Origin: Mikania micrantha
Taxonomy: Eukaryota; Streptophyta; Magnoliopsida; Asterales; Asteraceae
Reading direction: 5' to 3'
DNA: 64,000 nucleotides
NCBI GenBank assembly: GCA_009363875.1
Contig: CM018694.1
Span: 26,359,415-26,423,414 of the forward strand
The notes under the pieces are model-generated. The model had not been told where the DNA came from. It made no database searches and worked only from the letters and a program-made list of their open reading frames with translations. Position numbers and translations under genes: made by a program. Below are positions 1 through 11,359 of the stretch, in pieces; position 1 is the stretch's first letter; every line of letters begins with the position of its first letter.

Positions 1-1281
1 TCTTCTTTCAGGATTTGCTGCAGAAGATCTCTGATTCTTAAACGGATTCTTGTTGCCTGTCTTCTTTGGTTTGTTTCACTATCTTGCAAAGTGTCCCTTC
101 TCTACACAATTGTAGCAGGTGACAGATGCGATATCAAAACCAAATTTTAAATCCTTGTTTAGATTGATATCTTTTCCAGTTCTTCACACAAAATCATTAG
201 CTCTTCTCACAGCACTAGCTCGAGCCCACATGATGTCTATCCTCTCCATGTCATCCGGATCAATCTGAGAATAATCTTCATTTGCCAAGTGAGGATTACC
301 AATCTGCCAGGCTATTAATCCATCATAGGATCTTACACGAGTAGACAGAAGACCCATATGCTCCTTTGCAACCTCTACAGTCACTTTGTCAAAATGGTCA
401 GTCTTCATATTAGTGACTGGATGACTACTTTCTTTCACAAAGGTTGATGACAAAGATGATTGACTGAAATGAATCTGATTTGGAACAGGAGCTTCTTTAG
501 TCTGAGATACAAAGGCACTCTTTAGTGGAGCATGAGAAGAAGCTCTCTCTATAGTAGGAGTAGAATAATACAATGAAGGGTCTTGAACTTGAGCAACTAT
601 TTTTGCCTTCCACTTATTCTCAATTTCCTGCTCTTTCAGCTTCTGGATAAAATCATTGATGTCCATACTTGCCATCATCTCATTTTGCTTCAAGACCATA
701 AGAAATGACTCCCATTTGGGAGGTAAAGGACCTGCCAAGCATTGAATCTTCTCTTGAGTTGTAGTCTTTACCTGATGATTAAACAGCTCACTCAGAATAT
801 GGTAGAATCTTGCAATTAGATCATCTAGGGATTCATTTCCCACATACATGAAACTATTAAACTCCTTCCTTAAAGCTTTGGATTTGATGTTCTTCAACGC
901 ATCATTTCCATCGTATCTCTGCTGCAAAGCATCCCAAAGTAGCTTAGAAGATGTAAACTGTCTGAACTGATGAAAGATATCAGTTGCTACAGATTGAGAC
1001 AGAATAGCATAGGCTTTCTTCTCAAAATCATATAACTTCCTCTGTGGTTCAGTCATCCGACTGACTTACATTGGAGTTCCATATTCATTTAGAGGTCTCA
1101 GATAACCACCCTCTATCATCATCATCCATAAGTTTGTATCAACTCTATTGATATGGATCTCGAATCTGTACTTCCAGTTAGGGTAATCATCTAATGAAAG
1201 AAACTTAGGAGCATTATTAGAGTTCCCTATCTCTGTCTTAATGAGTAATAAAGTCTGAATTCGATGATTCTGGTTAGCCAT
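1..1281 (-). pseudogene. gag: Ty1/copia gag remnant (element C1), runs off the left edge
   Basis: Gag-like capsid protein of a copia retrotransposon, read right to left. The likely start is the ATG at 1281 (MANQNHR); an in-frame ATG at 1299 is the alternative. The N-terminal part has the W-x3-F/W pattern of plant copia gag (SLDDYPNWKYRFE), followed by the UBN2-like middle domain (LWDALQQRYDG, then SLDDLIARFYHILSEL). A CX2CX4HX4C zinc knuckle begins near 118 (CYNCVEKGHFAR). The frame is continuous apart from stops: TAA at 1066-1068, TGA just left of 184, and two adjacent stops where the knuckle should end with Glu-Cys. Those stops make it a dead copy. Protease and pol would lie left of the window. 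The PBS and 5' LTR lie to its right, as expected for this strand. The family call rests on motifs seen by eye. Confidence 0.85.
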
Positions 1282-1848
1282 CAAAGCTAAGTCCTCCATG
1301 ATATCAAGAACAAGTGTGTCCAACACTTAGAAAATTTTGAAATTTGATGGCCCAATGACCTTAAATTTGTCCGAATGTCGAGGACCGAAAGAAATTTGTC
1401 TAACCGAATGAAATAGCTTGGCCGAATGAATGAGCACCGAATGACAGATTGACCGAACGAATGAATCAACAGAATAAACCGGAGACTGAATGAGCAGAAT
1501 ACCGAATGAGAGCTATTCGGCGAATGAAGCTCTTTCGGCCGAAAAAAAGCTATTTGGATGGTCTATTCGGATGTGAGGTTCATTCGGACTATATGGGGTT
1601 TTCAGCTGCAAAAATCGCGATAACTTTCGATCTAGAGCATATCTAATCACCAAATTTGGTACTGAACATCATGACATCATTACCAAGAAAATGGGATGAT
1701 TGATTTGACAAAACATCCACAAAAACCCACGGATTTTCAATGAAACGATAACTTTTAGAGCAAGAAACTTAGGGTTTTTGAATATCTCAAATACCCAATC
1801 TCAAATTAGATGATTTGGTATCGAAATCGAGCAGAATCAAGAGACAAA
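1282..1848 (-). other. C1 untranslated leader with CCGAATG word array
   Basis: Non-coding stretch between the PBS and gag of C1. Between about 1371 and 1600 it repeats the word CCGAATG and close variants (for example at 1371, 1404, 1422 and 1437) at irregular 14-19 bp steps. The same word recurs in the C1 LTR (2170-2330). No ORF of note. The leader function follows from position; the role of the word array is unknown. Confidence 0.6.
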
Positions 1849-1860
1849 GCTCTGATACCA
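1849..1860 (-). other. Primer binding site of C1 (initiator tRNA-Met)
   Basis: The plus strand reads GCTCTGATACCA, so the minus strand reads TGGTATCAGAGC. This is the classic complement of the 3' end of initiator tRNA-Met used to prime minus-strand DNA synthesis in plant LTR retrotransposons. It abuts the inner edge of the LTR and fixes the direction of C1. Confidence 0.93.
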
Positions 1861-1861
1861 C

Positions 1862-2492
1862 TTAGTAGGACCGAACTTGGAGCCCGGAAACAATCTGGTT
1901 CCTATGTAGATCTACTCGACAGCCTCTGGAATAGTGCGGAATCCTATTCCATGGTTTTCCAATCGAAACCAACAGGCTCCGTGGCAATCCGAAGGTGAGG
2001 AATGAACATTTGGATCAAGATCAAAGCCCACGAGGTTAGAATCGAAGTTGGACAGGGAAGAACCGCTCAAAAACCTAAGGGTATGACATTGGAGTGCTCT
2101 GGGAAGAGAGGAGGCTCGGAAAAGTTAGGTTTGAATCTGTTTGAACAATTATATATAAACTGTACTCATTAGGCCGAATGAGTGGCCGAAGCAACTCGTT
2201 CGGTGAATGACTCGGCCGAATGGACTTGGTCAACCGAATGAGTCATACGGATGATCATTCGTTCGCCCTAGTCATTATGTAGGCGTTCATTCGGTCGAAT
2301 AACCTCATTCTTAGGGTCATTCATCCGAATGGGTCTATAAGACATATCTAATCAAAGTTAAACATAATCACACACATATAAACTAGAATAAACATTAAGA
2401 ACAATATAGAAATACTGATTTCATTAATAACATAAACTTTATACATCAAAGATCATACAAAATCTGAACTAGAGACATTTAATGCACTAACA
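1862..2492 (-). mobile_element. 5' LTR of copia element C1
   Basis: About 630 bp. On the minus strand it begins TGTTAGTGCATTAAATGTC at 2492 and ends in ...GGTCCTACTA next to the PBS. It shares its start (TGTTNGTGCATTA), the GTTTCCGGG block and the overall layout with the LTR at 12682-13264, so the two are related families. It holds a TATA-like run at 2149-2158 and CCGAATG words at 2170-2330, which fall upstream of the TATA on the minus strand. The partner LTR is outside the window, so the target duplication cannot be checked. The inner end is uncertain by a few bases. Confidence 0.8.
2149..2158 (-). promoter_or_regulatory. TATA-like box in C1 LTR
   Basis: AT run TTATATATAA in the minus-strand LTR, placed between the word array (upstream) and the conserved end of the LTR (downstream), where an LTR promoter is expected. 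No transcription start can be read from sequence alone. Confidence 0.5.
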
Positions 2493-2498
2493 ATTATA

Positions 2499-2659
2499 CT
2501 GAGAAATAGGTGGCTATCTTGGCTAGGAAAGTCAACCAACTTCAAAATAAAACAATTAACCAAGTAATGGTGCAATGGAAAAACAGACGGGGTTTGGATG
2601 CTACATGGGAGTCGGAGGATGAAATGCGGAAATTTTTTCCTTTTCTTTTTGAGGTGTAA
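2499..2659 (+). pseudogene. pol: Ty3/gypsy integrase C-terminus with chromodomain (element E1)
   Basis: Last ~50 codons of a chromovirus polyprotein. It reads ...VAILARKVNQLQ then QWKNRRGLDATWESEDEM and FFPFLFEV before TAA at 2657-2659. The W-x8-TWE pattern is the conserved core of the gypsy chromodomain tail, which tethers integrase to chromatin. An in-frame TAG lies just before VAIL. The upstream part of E1 is absent because the C1 LTR ends at 2492. Downstream come a purine tract and the E1 3' LTR, the normal order. Confidence 0.85.
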
Positions 2660-2685
2660 CATGATTTCGAGGACGAAACTTTTGT

Positions 2686-2700
2686 AAGGAGGGGAGAACT
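2686..2700 (+). other. Polypurine tract of E1
   Basis: AAGGAGGGGAGAACT directly before the TGTAAC start of the LTR. The neighbourhood (TTTCGAGGACGAAACTTTTG then this tract) is shared in form with E2, A and B in this window, which marks them as one chromovirus group. Confidence 0.85.
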
Positions 2701-5007
2701 TGTAACGACCCATTTTGGGAATTATTATAAATAAAATATAATTGGTGTATAATTATGTTTTGATTATATTGATGGGAGTTAAATAAATTCTAATTATCTT
2801 AAATATTATTTGGTGGGTGTTTTAATAATAATTGTTAATACAACAATATTATGGGTGTTTACTAACTTAACTTAGTTAGTTATAACTAATTGGAATTAAC
2901 TAGTAATAGAGGGACCAAATTTGTCAATAGGTGAAAGTTGTATAATAGAAAGTGAAAATGTTGACTTGGTCAAAATTACACACTTTATGTGCGTGTGGCT
3001 GGATAAGTGAAAGAGAATGGGAGGAGAAAGCTCAACAACTTCAATTTTGGATCAAATTGGTGCATGATCCATGGTTTGATCTTGAATGCAACTGAAGATT
3101 TGAGTTCTCCTTGCACTCTACTACACATAGGTATGAAATTTGGGGCATTTTGATGGGTTTTCTCGTGGGCCTCCTATGTGGGTGTGGGTTGATGGATGAA
3201 ATTAAGAAATTGGGAGTTTACATGGTGTCAAATGTTGTTACTCATCATGTATATGATCTAGAAACAACATTTTGATCTTTTCATGGAGTTTGATGAAGTT
3301 GATGGAAATGGAGTTTTTGTAAGAATCATGAGGAAGATGAACTAGTTTGTTAAAATGGGTGTTGGATTATAGTAGATAGTAATATGATGACTTCTAACAT
3401 TTAAATGTTGATTAACAATGATGACTTGAGTTGATTATTGAATTTGGTTGATTATAAACAAAAATGGGAGATTGATGCGGTTTAGAAGTAATTGATTTGT
3501 GTAGGTAACATTTTCTGCACATAATTTGTTTGATGAAATGTCAACAATTGGGTTTTTACAAATGAAAGACGTTTAAAGGGATGGGTGAGGAGAATTAATT
3601 GTTGTGGTCATAAAATGTGGGATTTTTATGATCAATGGGTTATTAGAATGTAACCTAAGAATAAATGGTGATAATGAGTCAATTGGTGTAATTTGACTAA
3701 TTATAGTCAACACTTGTATTGAACATGTAAGTATGATATAAGAAGCAATAGCGAAGGTGGTAGTGGAACAAAAGACTTGGAAAAGTGATTTTGGTAGTGG
3801 ATAACCCATCGGGACAAGGTAAGTCACCTAGCTATTCTAATTTATATGTGTTATGGTGTTGTGCATATATGAATGTTGATTTGTTGAAGATTTAACCTTT
3901 GGTGAATTGGTTATCGAAAAATTGTTGTTTGACAATAGCATGCAATAGGGGTTTTATTGCTTGATTATTGTTGATTTGTGTTTACTTCTTTGGTTTTGTT
4001 GATTTGGTGTGTGGTGAAAAATTTGAAATAATTCACAAGGGGTGTGAATTTATATTTGAGGTTGACTCAAATTAGTGTTATGAATCACAAGTGGTGTGAT
4101 CATTAAATAGGAATTTTCACAACGTGTGTGAATGTCCTAAATTGGTGAAATGAAGTTTAGTTAATCACAAGTGGTGTGATTTGCTTAAACTTGAGAAATC
4201 TTGGGTGTAACAAGATCTAATTGGTGAATTGGGTGAAAACAACCCGTTAGAAAATCGTTTGTTGTTATGAATAATATGGTCATAAAAAGGTGATTGAAGT
4301 TTGATTATTATGATATATGGTGTTATGAAAGGCTTATGGGATTGTTGAAATGATTGGAATTGAGCAGGAATGATTCCGGGGGTCGGTACGGGTCAAAACG
4401 CAGAAAACAAAAATTGAAAATCTGCATATTTGTGTAGGCCTGGGCGTAACTTACGGCATGGTAGGAGTAAGTTAAAGCCTGGGTCTGGGCAAAGTTTTGC
4501 TTATGGCCAGAGCTCTCGGGTTTACGGCCAAGCTTACGGCCATGACCAAAATTTGAGTTTTTTGACCCTTTTGACTTGGGGAACCATTAGGGATTAATTT
4601 ACTTCGTTCCTATGGATTAATGGGAGTTATTAGATGATGTTAAAGGGTTTTTAAGCTTGGTGGAAGCTTGGGGCAACGTTAGGTTTGATCTTACATAGTT
4701 CTAATGAACTAATGAAGACTTAAATGTGGTGTTTTCAGGTGAACGGAAAGGGTGATGGCGCACGTGATCGGAAAAAGCAAGGAGGATCGAATCAAACATG
4801 TTTTTGTTGTAACCCAACAACTTTTGTAAATTTTTGTTAATGTTGTAATGGGTTTTTAAATGTAGAATTAAATTAAGTATAGATGTTTGGTGAACAATGG
4901 GTTATTTTGGTGACTAAAAAGTATTTTTTTAATTTGAAAATCTGGGACCTAATTTAAATAGTCGTTTAAAAACACGAGTTTTGTGCTTGTGGGTTTTGGG
5001 GCTTACA
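2701..5007 (+). mobile_element. 3' LTR of gypsy element E1
   Basis: 2.3 kb, starting TGTAACGACCC after the polypurine tract and ending GGGGCTTACA at 5007, with E2 reverse transcriptase sequence resuming at 5008. AT-rich, with no ORF of note. Within 4020-4200 there is a run of short repeats built on CACAAGTGGTGTGA, and near 4440-4540 a repeated TTACGGC word. The 5' LTR of E1 is not in the window, so the right flank (ggccg) cannot be matched to a left target duplication. Confidence 0.8.
4028..4190 (+). repeat. Short tandem-like repeats, CACAAGTGGTGTGA type
   Basis: Four diverged copies of CACAAG(T/G)GGTGTGA, each followed by an AT-rich spacer, at roughly 50 bp steps inside the E1 LTR. The word is partly self-complementary (TCACA...TGTGA). 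Seen directly; function unknown. Confidence 0.6.
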
Positions 5008-5717
5008 GGCCGTCTATTATCTGAGATTCATCCAAGACTTCTCCAAGAGAGCGACACCGTTGACGAAGTTCTCAAGGAAAGAACTGAAGTATGAATGAGG
5101 ATTGAACCAACAACAAGCGTTTATAATGCTAAAAGAGAAACTTACCCAAGCTCCAGTTCTAGCATTGCCGGATGGAAATGATGATTTTGTTGTGTATGCT
5201 GATGCCTCACGACAAGGGTTGGGATGTGTACTGATGCAAAGGGAGAGGGTGACATCTTATGCTTCGCGTCAGCTAACGATTCATGAGGCTAACTCCCCGA
5301 CTCAGGATCTCGAGCTAGCTGCAGTGGTGTTTCGATTGAAAATATAGAGACACTATCTGTATGGAGTAAAGAGTGCACTCTAAACCGACCACATGAGTTT
5401 GAAGTATTTCTTCTAACAGAAAGATTTAAACATGAGACAAAGACGATGGCTTGAGCTGTTAAAGGATTATGATTGTGAAATTTTGTATCACTCGGGGAAG
5501 GCCAAGGTGGTGGTAGATGCCTTAAGTCGTAAGATCAAGCATCCAGCCATACGGGTTAAATCGTATAGTTTGGTGAAAACGCCAAACATCCTGAACGAGA
5601 TCAGGCAGGCTTAACAGAAAGGGTTAGAGCAAGACAATGTGGCCTTTGAACGTGTCTTTGGACAAATGAAAAACTTAGAAGACAACGAGTACGGTGTGAA
5701 GGTACGATTCGATCGAA
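5008..5717 (+). pseudogene. pol: Ty3/gypsy RT end, RNase H and start of integrase (element E2, part 1)
   Basis: Starts inside the RT thumb (YYLRFIQDFSKRATPLTKFSRKELKYE), the usual sequence before gypsy RNase H. The RNase H domain shows FVVYADASRQGLGCVL, which carries a catalytic Asp, then DLELAAVVF, which carries the Glu. The connection to integrase reads ILYHSGKAKVVVDALSRK. Stops interrupt it after KYE, at 5345-5347 (TAG where the family has the Trp of IWRHYLYG), in the following TDH segment, and after EIRQA. The integrase N-terminus breaks off in KVRFDRM because solo LTR D is inserted at 5723. The frame resumes at 9094 with WIPRNGD. Left of 5008 is the inserted E1 LTR, so the RT palm is missing here. 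Confidence 0.88.
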
Positions 5718-6348
5718 TGTCGTGTAACATCTGTACAGTAATCATCCGTACCGACGTTGCTTGTAAATACATGTATGTAATTATAAGTTCGTTTGTAAAT
5801 ACATTATCTCTGTTCATGTGTTAATAGTTACAGGAGTTTGGACACAATATAGCTGAGGCATGAGATTTCTCTCCGTAACGAGGATATCTGATGTCTAACA
5901 TCACATTTCATAAGTCATGTAATCTGAAACAACCAAATTATAAAATATAAACGTTGTGAGGAAACAAATTCAAAACAATCAATGATAAAATTATGGAATA
6001 TTAAATTAACAGTGTGTTCGTGAGGATGACGATTCGCACGAATATATCTGAGGGTTTAATATTCTAAATGAGATCTGATAATTAGAAAACCAAAACAGAA
6101 AGTAAAACAATCGTAGTGTTCGTACGGGTGACGATTAGTAGGCATATGCGCGAAAGTTATACGTTCTGACGAAACAGTTTAAATAAATGATTTCGAAAAT
6201 AAATTAATATTAATATTTCACGTAAAATATTTATTAGGAATCACCACCTTAAAAGATACAATAAAACCAATTTTTAGTGAAAACGTAACATTTACGTCGC
6301 GTCAACGCGAAACCGATCGAACAAGAACGCGCGGGAAACCACTCGGGG

Positions 6349-6355
6349 TATTTAA
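6349..6355 (+). promoter_or_regulatory. TATA-like box of solo LTR D
   Basis: TATTTAA preceded by ACTCGGGG and followed about 50 bp later by a (CT)n leader. The same CTCGGGG-TATA context occurs in A-type LTRs (31705; inverted at 48866), which supports a shared promoter core. Confidence 0.6.
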
Positions 6356-6774
6356 GCCTTGAATCCTTCCCTTACCCTTCATTAAATCCATATTTTTCCC
6401 TCTCTCTCTCTCTCTCTACATTCCCATTTTTCTCTATCTCTCGAATTTCGTCACAAAACCCACAAGTTACCACATCAAATCTTCACCAAATACAGCAAAT
6501 AAGGTGTCTAAAGGTTTATCACAAAAAAAGGAAGCTAAAAGTATGAAGGATCTGCCCTAACTCAAGCTCAAACGACTGGAAATTTACAGTGAAGGTTCGG
6601 ATTTTTAGGGTTTTCTCATATCCTTCACCAATAAACATGAAACCGGTTTTGGGTCTTTCAAAATCTCATAACCAATGAGTAGAGGACCTTGAAAAGAATA
6701 GGACCTTGGAAAGTCATGGATGGACTTGGTTTAAGTGTTGGAACATCTTACAAGGGCTGGAAGGGTTGCGCATA

Positions 6775-7340
6775 GCAATATCGATGCAAGAATGGGTCAA
6801 GGGGGAAGTATCGATGGTGCTGTGTGGATAGCCACCTTTCTCATTGAAAATATTAACCTAGACAACCTAGTATCGATCAAAGAACATCGACATTATCAAC
6901 ATTAATGTGGTCCAAATCGAACGCTGATCATGGTCGATATTAACAGTATCGAAGAGGCTGGGAGTCGATATTAAAGCCCCATCGATACAACTACTATCGA
7001 TGGGCACGTGTTGGTTGTCCTTCAGTTTTCATCGAGCCTGCTATCTTCGATGGTTCTCTTTCAATCTGGAAAGACATCCAGCACTTAAATTTAACTAGTC
7101 CAACGAGAACTTTCATGGGAATCATCGAGATTAACCAACTAGAAGGATGAAGTGCGGGCTAAAAGAACCCATCGATACTATAAGTATCGATGTGCTACAC
7201 TTGGTTGTGACCATCGACATTACAATCTTGATGCCCATTCTCCATGCCACAAGTTGTTGATACTAATCCATGGGATTGATCCAAATGTCCCTAGCCATTT
7301 AAAGTCCCTAGTTAACCATAAACTAATCAAGTATCGACTA
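6775..7340 (+). repeat. Dispersed ATCGAT/ATCGA word array in LTR D
   Basis: About twenty occurrences of TATCGAT, CATCGA or TCGATA over 560 bp, with unrelated sequence between them. It sits downstream of the putative promoter, where A-type LTRs carry CGAACC words. Function unknown. Confidence 0.65.
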
Positions 7341-9093
7341 ATATAGCCTAGGGTAGTCGGGTTAGGGGTTGAGAATCTTTACCCGACACTAGGTGTTAGA
7401 CCAATCTCCCAACTTGATTCTATCCTAGTTTAATCACAACTTTAGCTAACGTATACTGATGGTTTAATACTTAAATTACTTATTTAAATTTGTTATAGGA
7501 ACAATGTTCATAAAAATAAGTATAAGTTATACTAAGCCATGCATGACAAGTTTCATGCATGGTTAAGTATATTGTATGCTTTGAAAAGTTTAAACATTAT
7601 TTTATGATTCAAACATAATTACAATGTTACTTTAACAATTTTACATGGTTAAATCACGAACTATTAGGGTTAAACTTAAGTTGGGGAAGAAAATGGTTAT
7701 GATACTTAGAATACCTCGTCACTAAAGATAGCAAGAATAAATCCTCATAGAACAACATGAACAAATATTTATTCATAAACCATATCAAACTGAATTAGGG
7801 ATCTGAATACAACCAAGTTACAACAACCACAGAGAGCATCGGTATTCAATAAGAGTTCATTGCACACTCAACCAAGATGAGAACATAGCACCTATTTTAC
7901 TGTTTTATAACTGTTTTGGGGTGAAACATGCGATCGAATGTTTTCATTTATACAATATTATCAAGTAAGTTTTATAAAACTCTTTTACAGCAACAGATTT
8001 TATAAACTATTAAACTTGTAAATTTTGGAATTTCAAAGGAACTCTTTTGGTTCAATCTTTGTATTTAAACAAGGCTTTCAATCATTGTATGCAAACAAGG
8101 TATTCAATCAAGGTATTCAATCAAGGTATTCAACCATTGCATTCAATAAGGAAATCATTGATGTTCAAACCTAACATATCATTTCAAGATTTTAATGGTA
8201 TAAATTTCATAACATGTAGTCATGGTGTTCATTGTTGTAAACAAACTTAAAGACATCAAGATACATTATTCATTCTTGATCATAATCTTAATAACGTTAG
8301 CACTAGGTGATCACTATAAGGGAAAGCGAGACACATTTGGTTACGCCAAGGCTGTAGTTAGCGTTTTAAATTTGTTTTAGAAACTAACTGCAGATTGGAT
8401 GCTTTACAAAAATATGGATTTGCTACTAATCAAGTTTACCAGCATAAATCATATTGGCCGCGCTATGTCAACACAGACTTGTTGTTTAATAAATTCAACA
8501 GAATGGGCCATGTTGAATGCTTTGGGCTAAATACCGATCTAACCCCCAAAGGTGATTTTGGACTTGATCTTAAGTTGGCATATTTTAGTGGACAGTCGTA
8601 GACTGACTGCATTCATTCTTTTACTTGATGTTAGTTAGTGTTACAATTATCCATGATATATATACTACGCTTTATTCATGTTGTTCAAAACTTCATATTT
8701 TTAATTTCACTTACTAAACCTATTGTTCTCTCCAACTACTTGTAGTTGACAGTTACGTCTCATGTGCTTTAGGTAATCAGTGATAGGACATTTCAAGGAC
8801 AACTAATGCGACCATAGTTAAGACAGAACAAGGTCAAGAAACAAGCTAGGATGGAAAAGAAACCAAATTAATCCTTGTTTTTTAATTATCTTGTCTGTTC
8901 TTATTTTGTAAACAATATTTTTGAGGTCGGTTAGTTGTTATTCTTTTGGTAGATAGTTAGAAATCTTGTAATCAATCATGTTTAACATTATGAAACTTAG
9001 TAAACATTATGGTTGTCTTTCAAGACATGTGCAGGATTCAACCATCGATCGGCACCATGCCATGGATTCCACATGTGGCGCAGGGGTGTGACA

Positions 9094-10369
9094 TGTGGAT
9101 ACCCAGAAATGGGGACATTCGGTCAAGGATTTTGGATGAAGTCCACAAATCACGTTATTCTGTGCATCCCGCGACGAAGATGTATCAAGGTCTACAAAAA
9201 TATTATTGGTGGCCAGGGATGAAGTCAAACACGTTGCAGTATGTGAACACGTGCCTTACTTGTGCGCAAGTAAACGCCCAACAATAGGAACCATACAGAT
9301 ATGTGCAACCTCTTGAGGTACCGGAATGGAAATGGGAATACATCACCATGGATTTCATCACCAAGCTATCGAGAACAGCTAAGTGGCATGATACCATATG
9401 GTTGATTGTGGACCGTTTGACGAAGAGTGCACATTTCCTCCCAATCAGGGAAACTTATACATCTGAAAGGTTGTCTGAGTTGTTCGTAAAGGAAATTGTG
9501 ATCTGACATGGAGTTCTTGTCTCCATTGTGTCAGATAGAGATACAAGGCTCACTTCCTGATTATGGAAGCAGTTTCATGACATGATTGGAACGATACTGA
9601 ACATCAACACCGCCTATCACCCTCAGACGGACGGAAAGTCTGAAAGGACTATGCAAACTCTGGATGATATGCTTAGGGAATGCATTATCGATTTCGAAGG
9701 AAGTTGTGATGACCACTTACCATTGGTGGAGTTTTCTTACAATAACAGCTACCACACTAGTATCACAATGCCCTCTTATGAGGCATCGTATGGAAGACGA
9801 TGTAGAACCCATTGTTTTGGGGTAAATTTGTACAGAAAGAGATGTGTAAGAAAGATGCAGTCATAGACATGGCAGAAAAGTTACAAGTGATAAAAGCACA
9901 TATGAAAGCCATAGAAGATCATTAGAAATCTTACGCTGACTAGCGCTGAAGGCCAGTAGAGTTCAATGTTGGCGATCGAGTGTTGCTAAAAGTATCACCA
10001 TGGAAGGGAATCATTTGATTCTGAAGTAGGGGAAAGCTGAGTCCGAGGTACATCGGACCGTTTCGGATATAAGAAAGGGTAGGGAAAGTCGCGTATCGAT
10101 TGGACCTACAAGATGAACTGAACGGGATCCATCCTACCTTTCACGTGTCGCATCATAGAAAGTTCTTGGTGGATGAGCAAGCACATGTTCCTTTGGATGA
10201 CATCGAGGTGGATGACCGACTGAATTACATTGAAGAACCAGTCGTGATCGTAGACATGAAGGAAAAGCAACTACGGAATAAAACAGTTCGGCAAGCCAAA
10301 GTTCAATGGAGGCATCGAAAAGGTTCATACGCTACATGGGAAGCAGAAGAAAAAATGAAGAGGTTGTAA
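9094..10369 (+). pseudogene. pol: Ty3/gypsy integrase and chromodomain (element E2, part 2)
   Basis: Continuation of E2 pol after solo LTR D. The zinc-binding domain (HKSRYSVHP ... CLTC) is followed by the catalytic core, with the three acidic residues visible in context: ITMDFI, IVSDRDTRL and KSERTMQTLDDML. After a frameshift near 9845 come the C-terminal domain (SPRYIGPF, VGKVAYRLDL, HPTFHVSHHRKFL) and the chromodomain (KVQWRHRKGSYATWEAEEKM). Stops include TAG at 9285 and TGA at 9504, 9558, 10016 and 10022; several replace codons where the family has Arg (CGA), as expected from C-to-T decay. The chromodomain end is followed by PHLFEV and stop, then the PPT and 3' LTR. Clearly inactive. Confidence 0.9.
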
Positions 10370-10419
10370 CCCCACTTGTTCGAAGTGTAACGATACAGGT
10401 TTCGAGACGAATTCTATTG

Positions 10420-10434
10420 TAAGGAAGGGAGACT
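10420..10434 (+). other. Polypurine tract of E2
   Basis: TAAGGAAGGGAGACT directly before TGTAACACC. Preceded by the shared TTTCGAGACGAATTC block seen before the PPTs of E1, A and B. Confidence 0.82.
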
Positions 10435-10566
10435 TGTAACACCTCAAATTTTTTATGCAAGTTATTTGATATTATGAATGGATAACAGACGATTAACTTG
10501 TATGAAAGAAACGAAAAATAAACTGAATAAAAGATCACGAAATCAAGTACTTGAAAGTACCCGAAG

Positions 10567-10645
10567 TTCACGAAGCCAAAGTACACGAACTCAGCTTCGT
10601 GAACTCAATTTTGTGAACACTAGTTCGTGAACTTAGCTATATATA
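10567..10645 (+). promoter_or_regulatory. Putative E2 LTR promoter: TTCnnGAA sites plus TATA box
   Basis: TTCACGAA at 10567 and TTCGTGAA at 10596 and 10624 match the heat-shock-element core TTCnnGAA. They lie 7-70 bp before TATATATA at 10638-10645, a plausible promoter spacing. Related half-matches (TACACGAAC, TTTTGTGAAC) lie between them. HSF control is an inference. Confidence 0.5.
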
Positions 10646-10914
10646 TGAGTGCCTTGGGAACATGCTCACCTTTGGCTGGAAGCACTCTCTCTCAAGTACT
10701 CTAAATGGGTTGTTTGAGAACTTCAAGGAATGGCTGTAAGTCGCTGAAAAGGAAGCGGGAACGCACGGGAAGCTACGAGGTGGTTCATCAAACATCAGGT
10801 TCTTAAGTCCTAGCCAAGGCATATGATTCTAGGAAGAGAAGATCCATACTACTATCAGGTGAGTTCTAGACGCCCTCTTTTATACATGTTATGTGTAAAT
10901 ATGTTTTGTGCTGA

Positions 10915-11345
10915 CATACATGCTACGATGTTGCTATATGATGCTATAGAATGCTATACGATGTATGATAATGTAGTATGATGATGAGATGATATGATGT
11001 TAGTACGATATGTCAATGATGCCATGATACTATGAGGTTACGATGATGCATGACTATGATAAGATACTATGTCGTTATGATGTTAAGATGACAATACGCT
11101 AAAATAACATGATGATGATGATGTTATGATGATGATACGATGCTAGCATGATATGATATGATGTTAGTACGATATGATCATGATGCCATGATACTATGAG
11201 GTTACGATAATGCATGACTATGATAAGATACTATGCCATGATGATAATAATAGAACGCCAAACTATGATGATGAATGAATATGACGCACTATGAAGATGA
11301 TAACGGTAAGATGTTATGATAATAGCAAAGTTATATTATGCTATG
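10915..11345 (+). repeat. Degenerate GATGAT/ATGATA repeat with ~165 bp duplication
   Basis: Low-complexity zone built on ATGATG and TATGATA. Inside it, a block with landmarks TGTTAGTACGATATG and CATGATACTATGAGGTTACG occurs at about 10997 and again at about 11162, so there is a direct duplication near 165 bp. No coding potential. Confidence 0.75.
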
Positions 11346-11359
11346 ATTGCTATTTTAAA

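Larger units (their letters stand above)
5723..9093 (+). mobile_element. Solo gypsy LTR D inserted in E2 integrase
   Basis: 3.37 kb with ends TGTAACATCTG... and ...GGGGTGTGACA and no gag, pol, PBS or PPT inside, so it fits a solo LTR left by LTR-LTR recombination. The flanks tgtcg (5718-5722) and tgtgg (9094-9098) are a 5 bp target duplication with one change. Removing it restores the E2 integrase reading (FDRMWIPRNGD). Inside are TATTTAA after CACTCGGGG (6349), a CT-rich leader (6401-6440), an ATCGAT word array (6775-7340), direct repeats of AAGGTATTCAATC (about 8095-8140), a hairpin (8733-8748) and an AG acceptor-like site near 8772. Confidence 0.88.
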
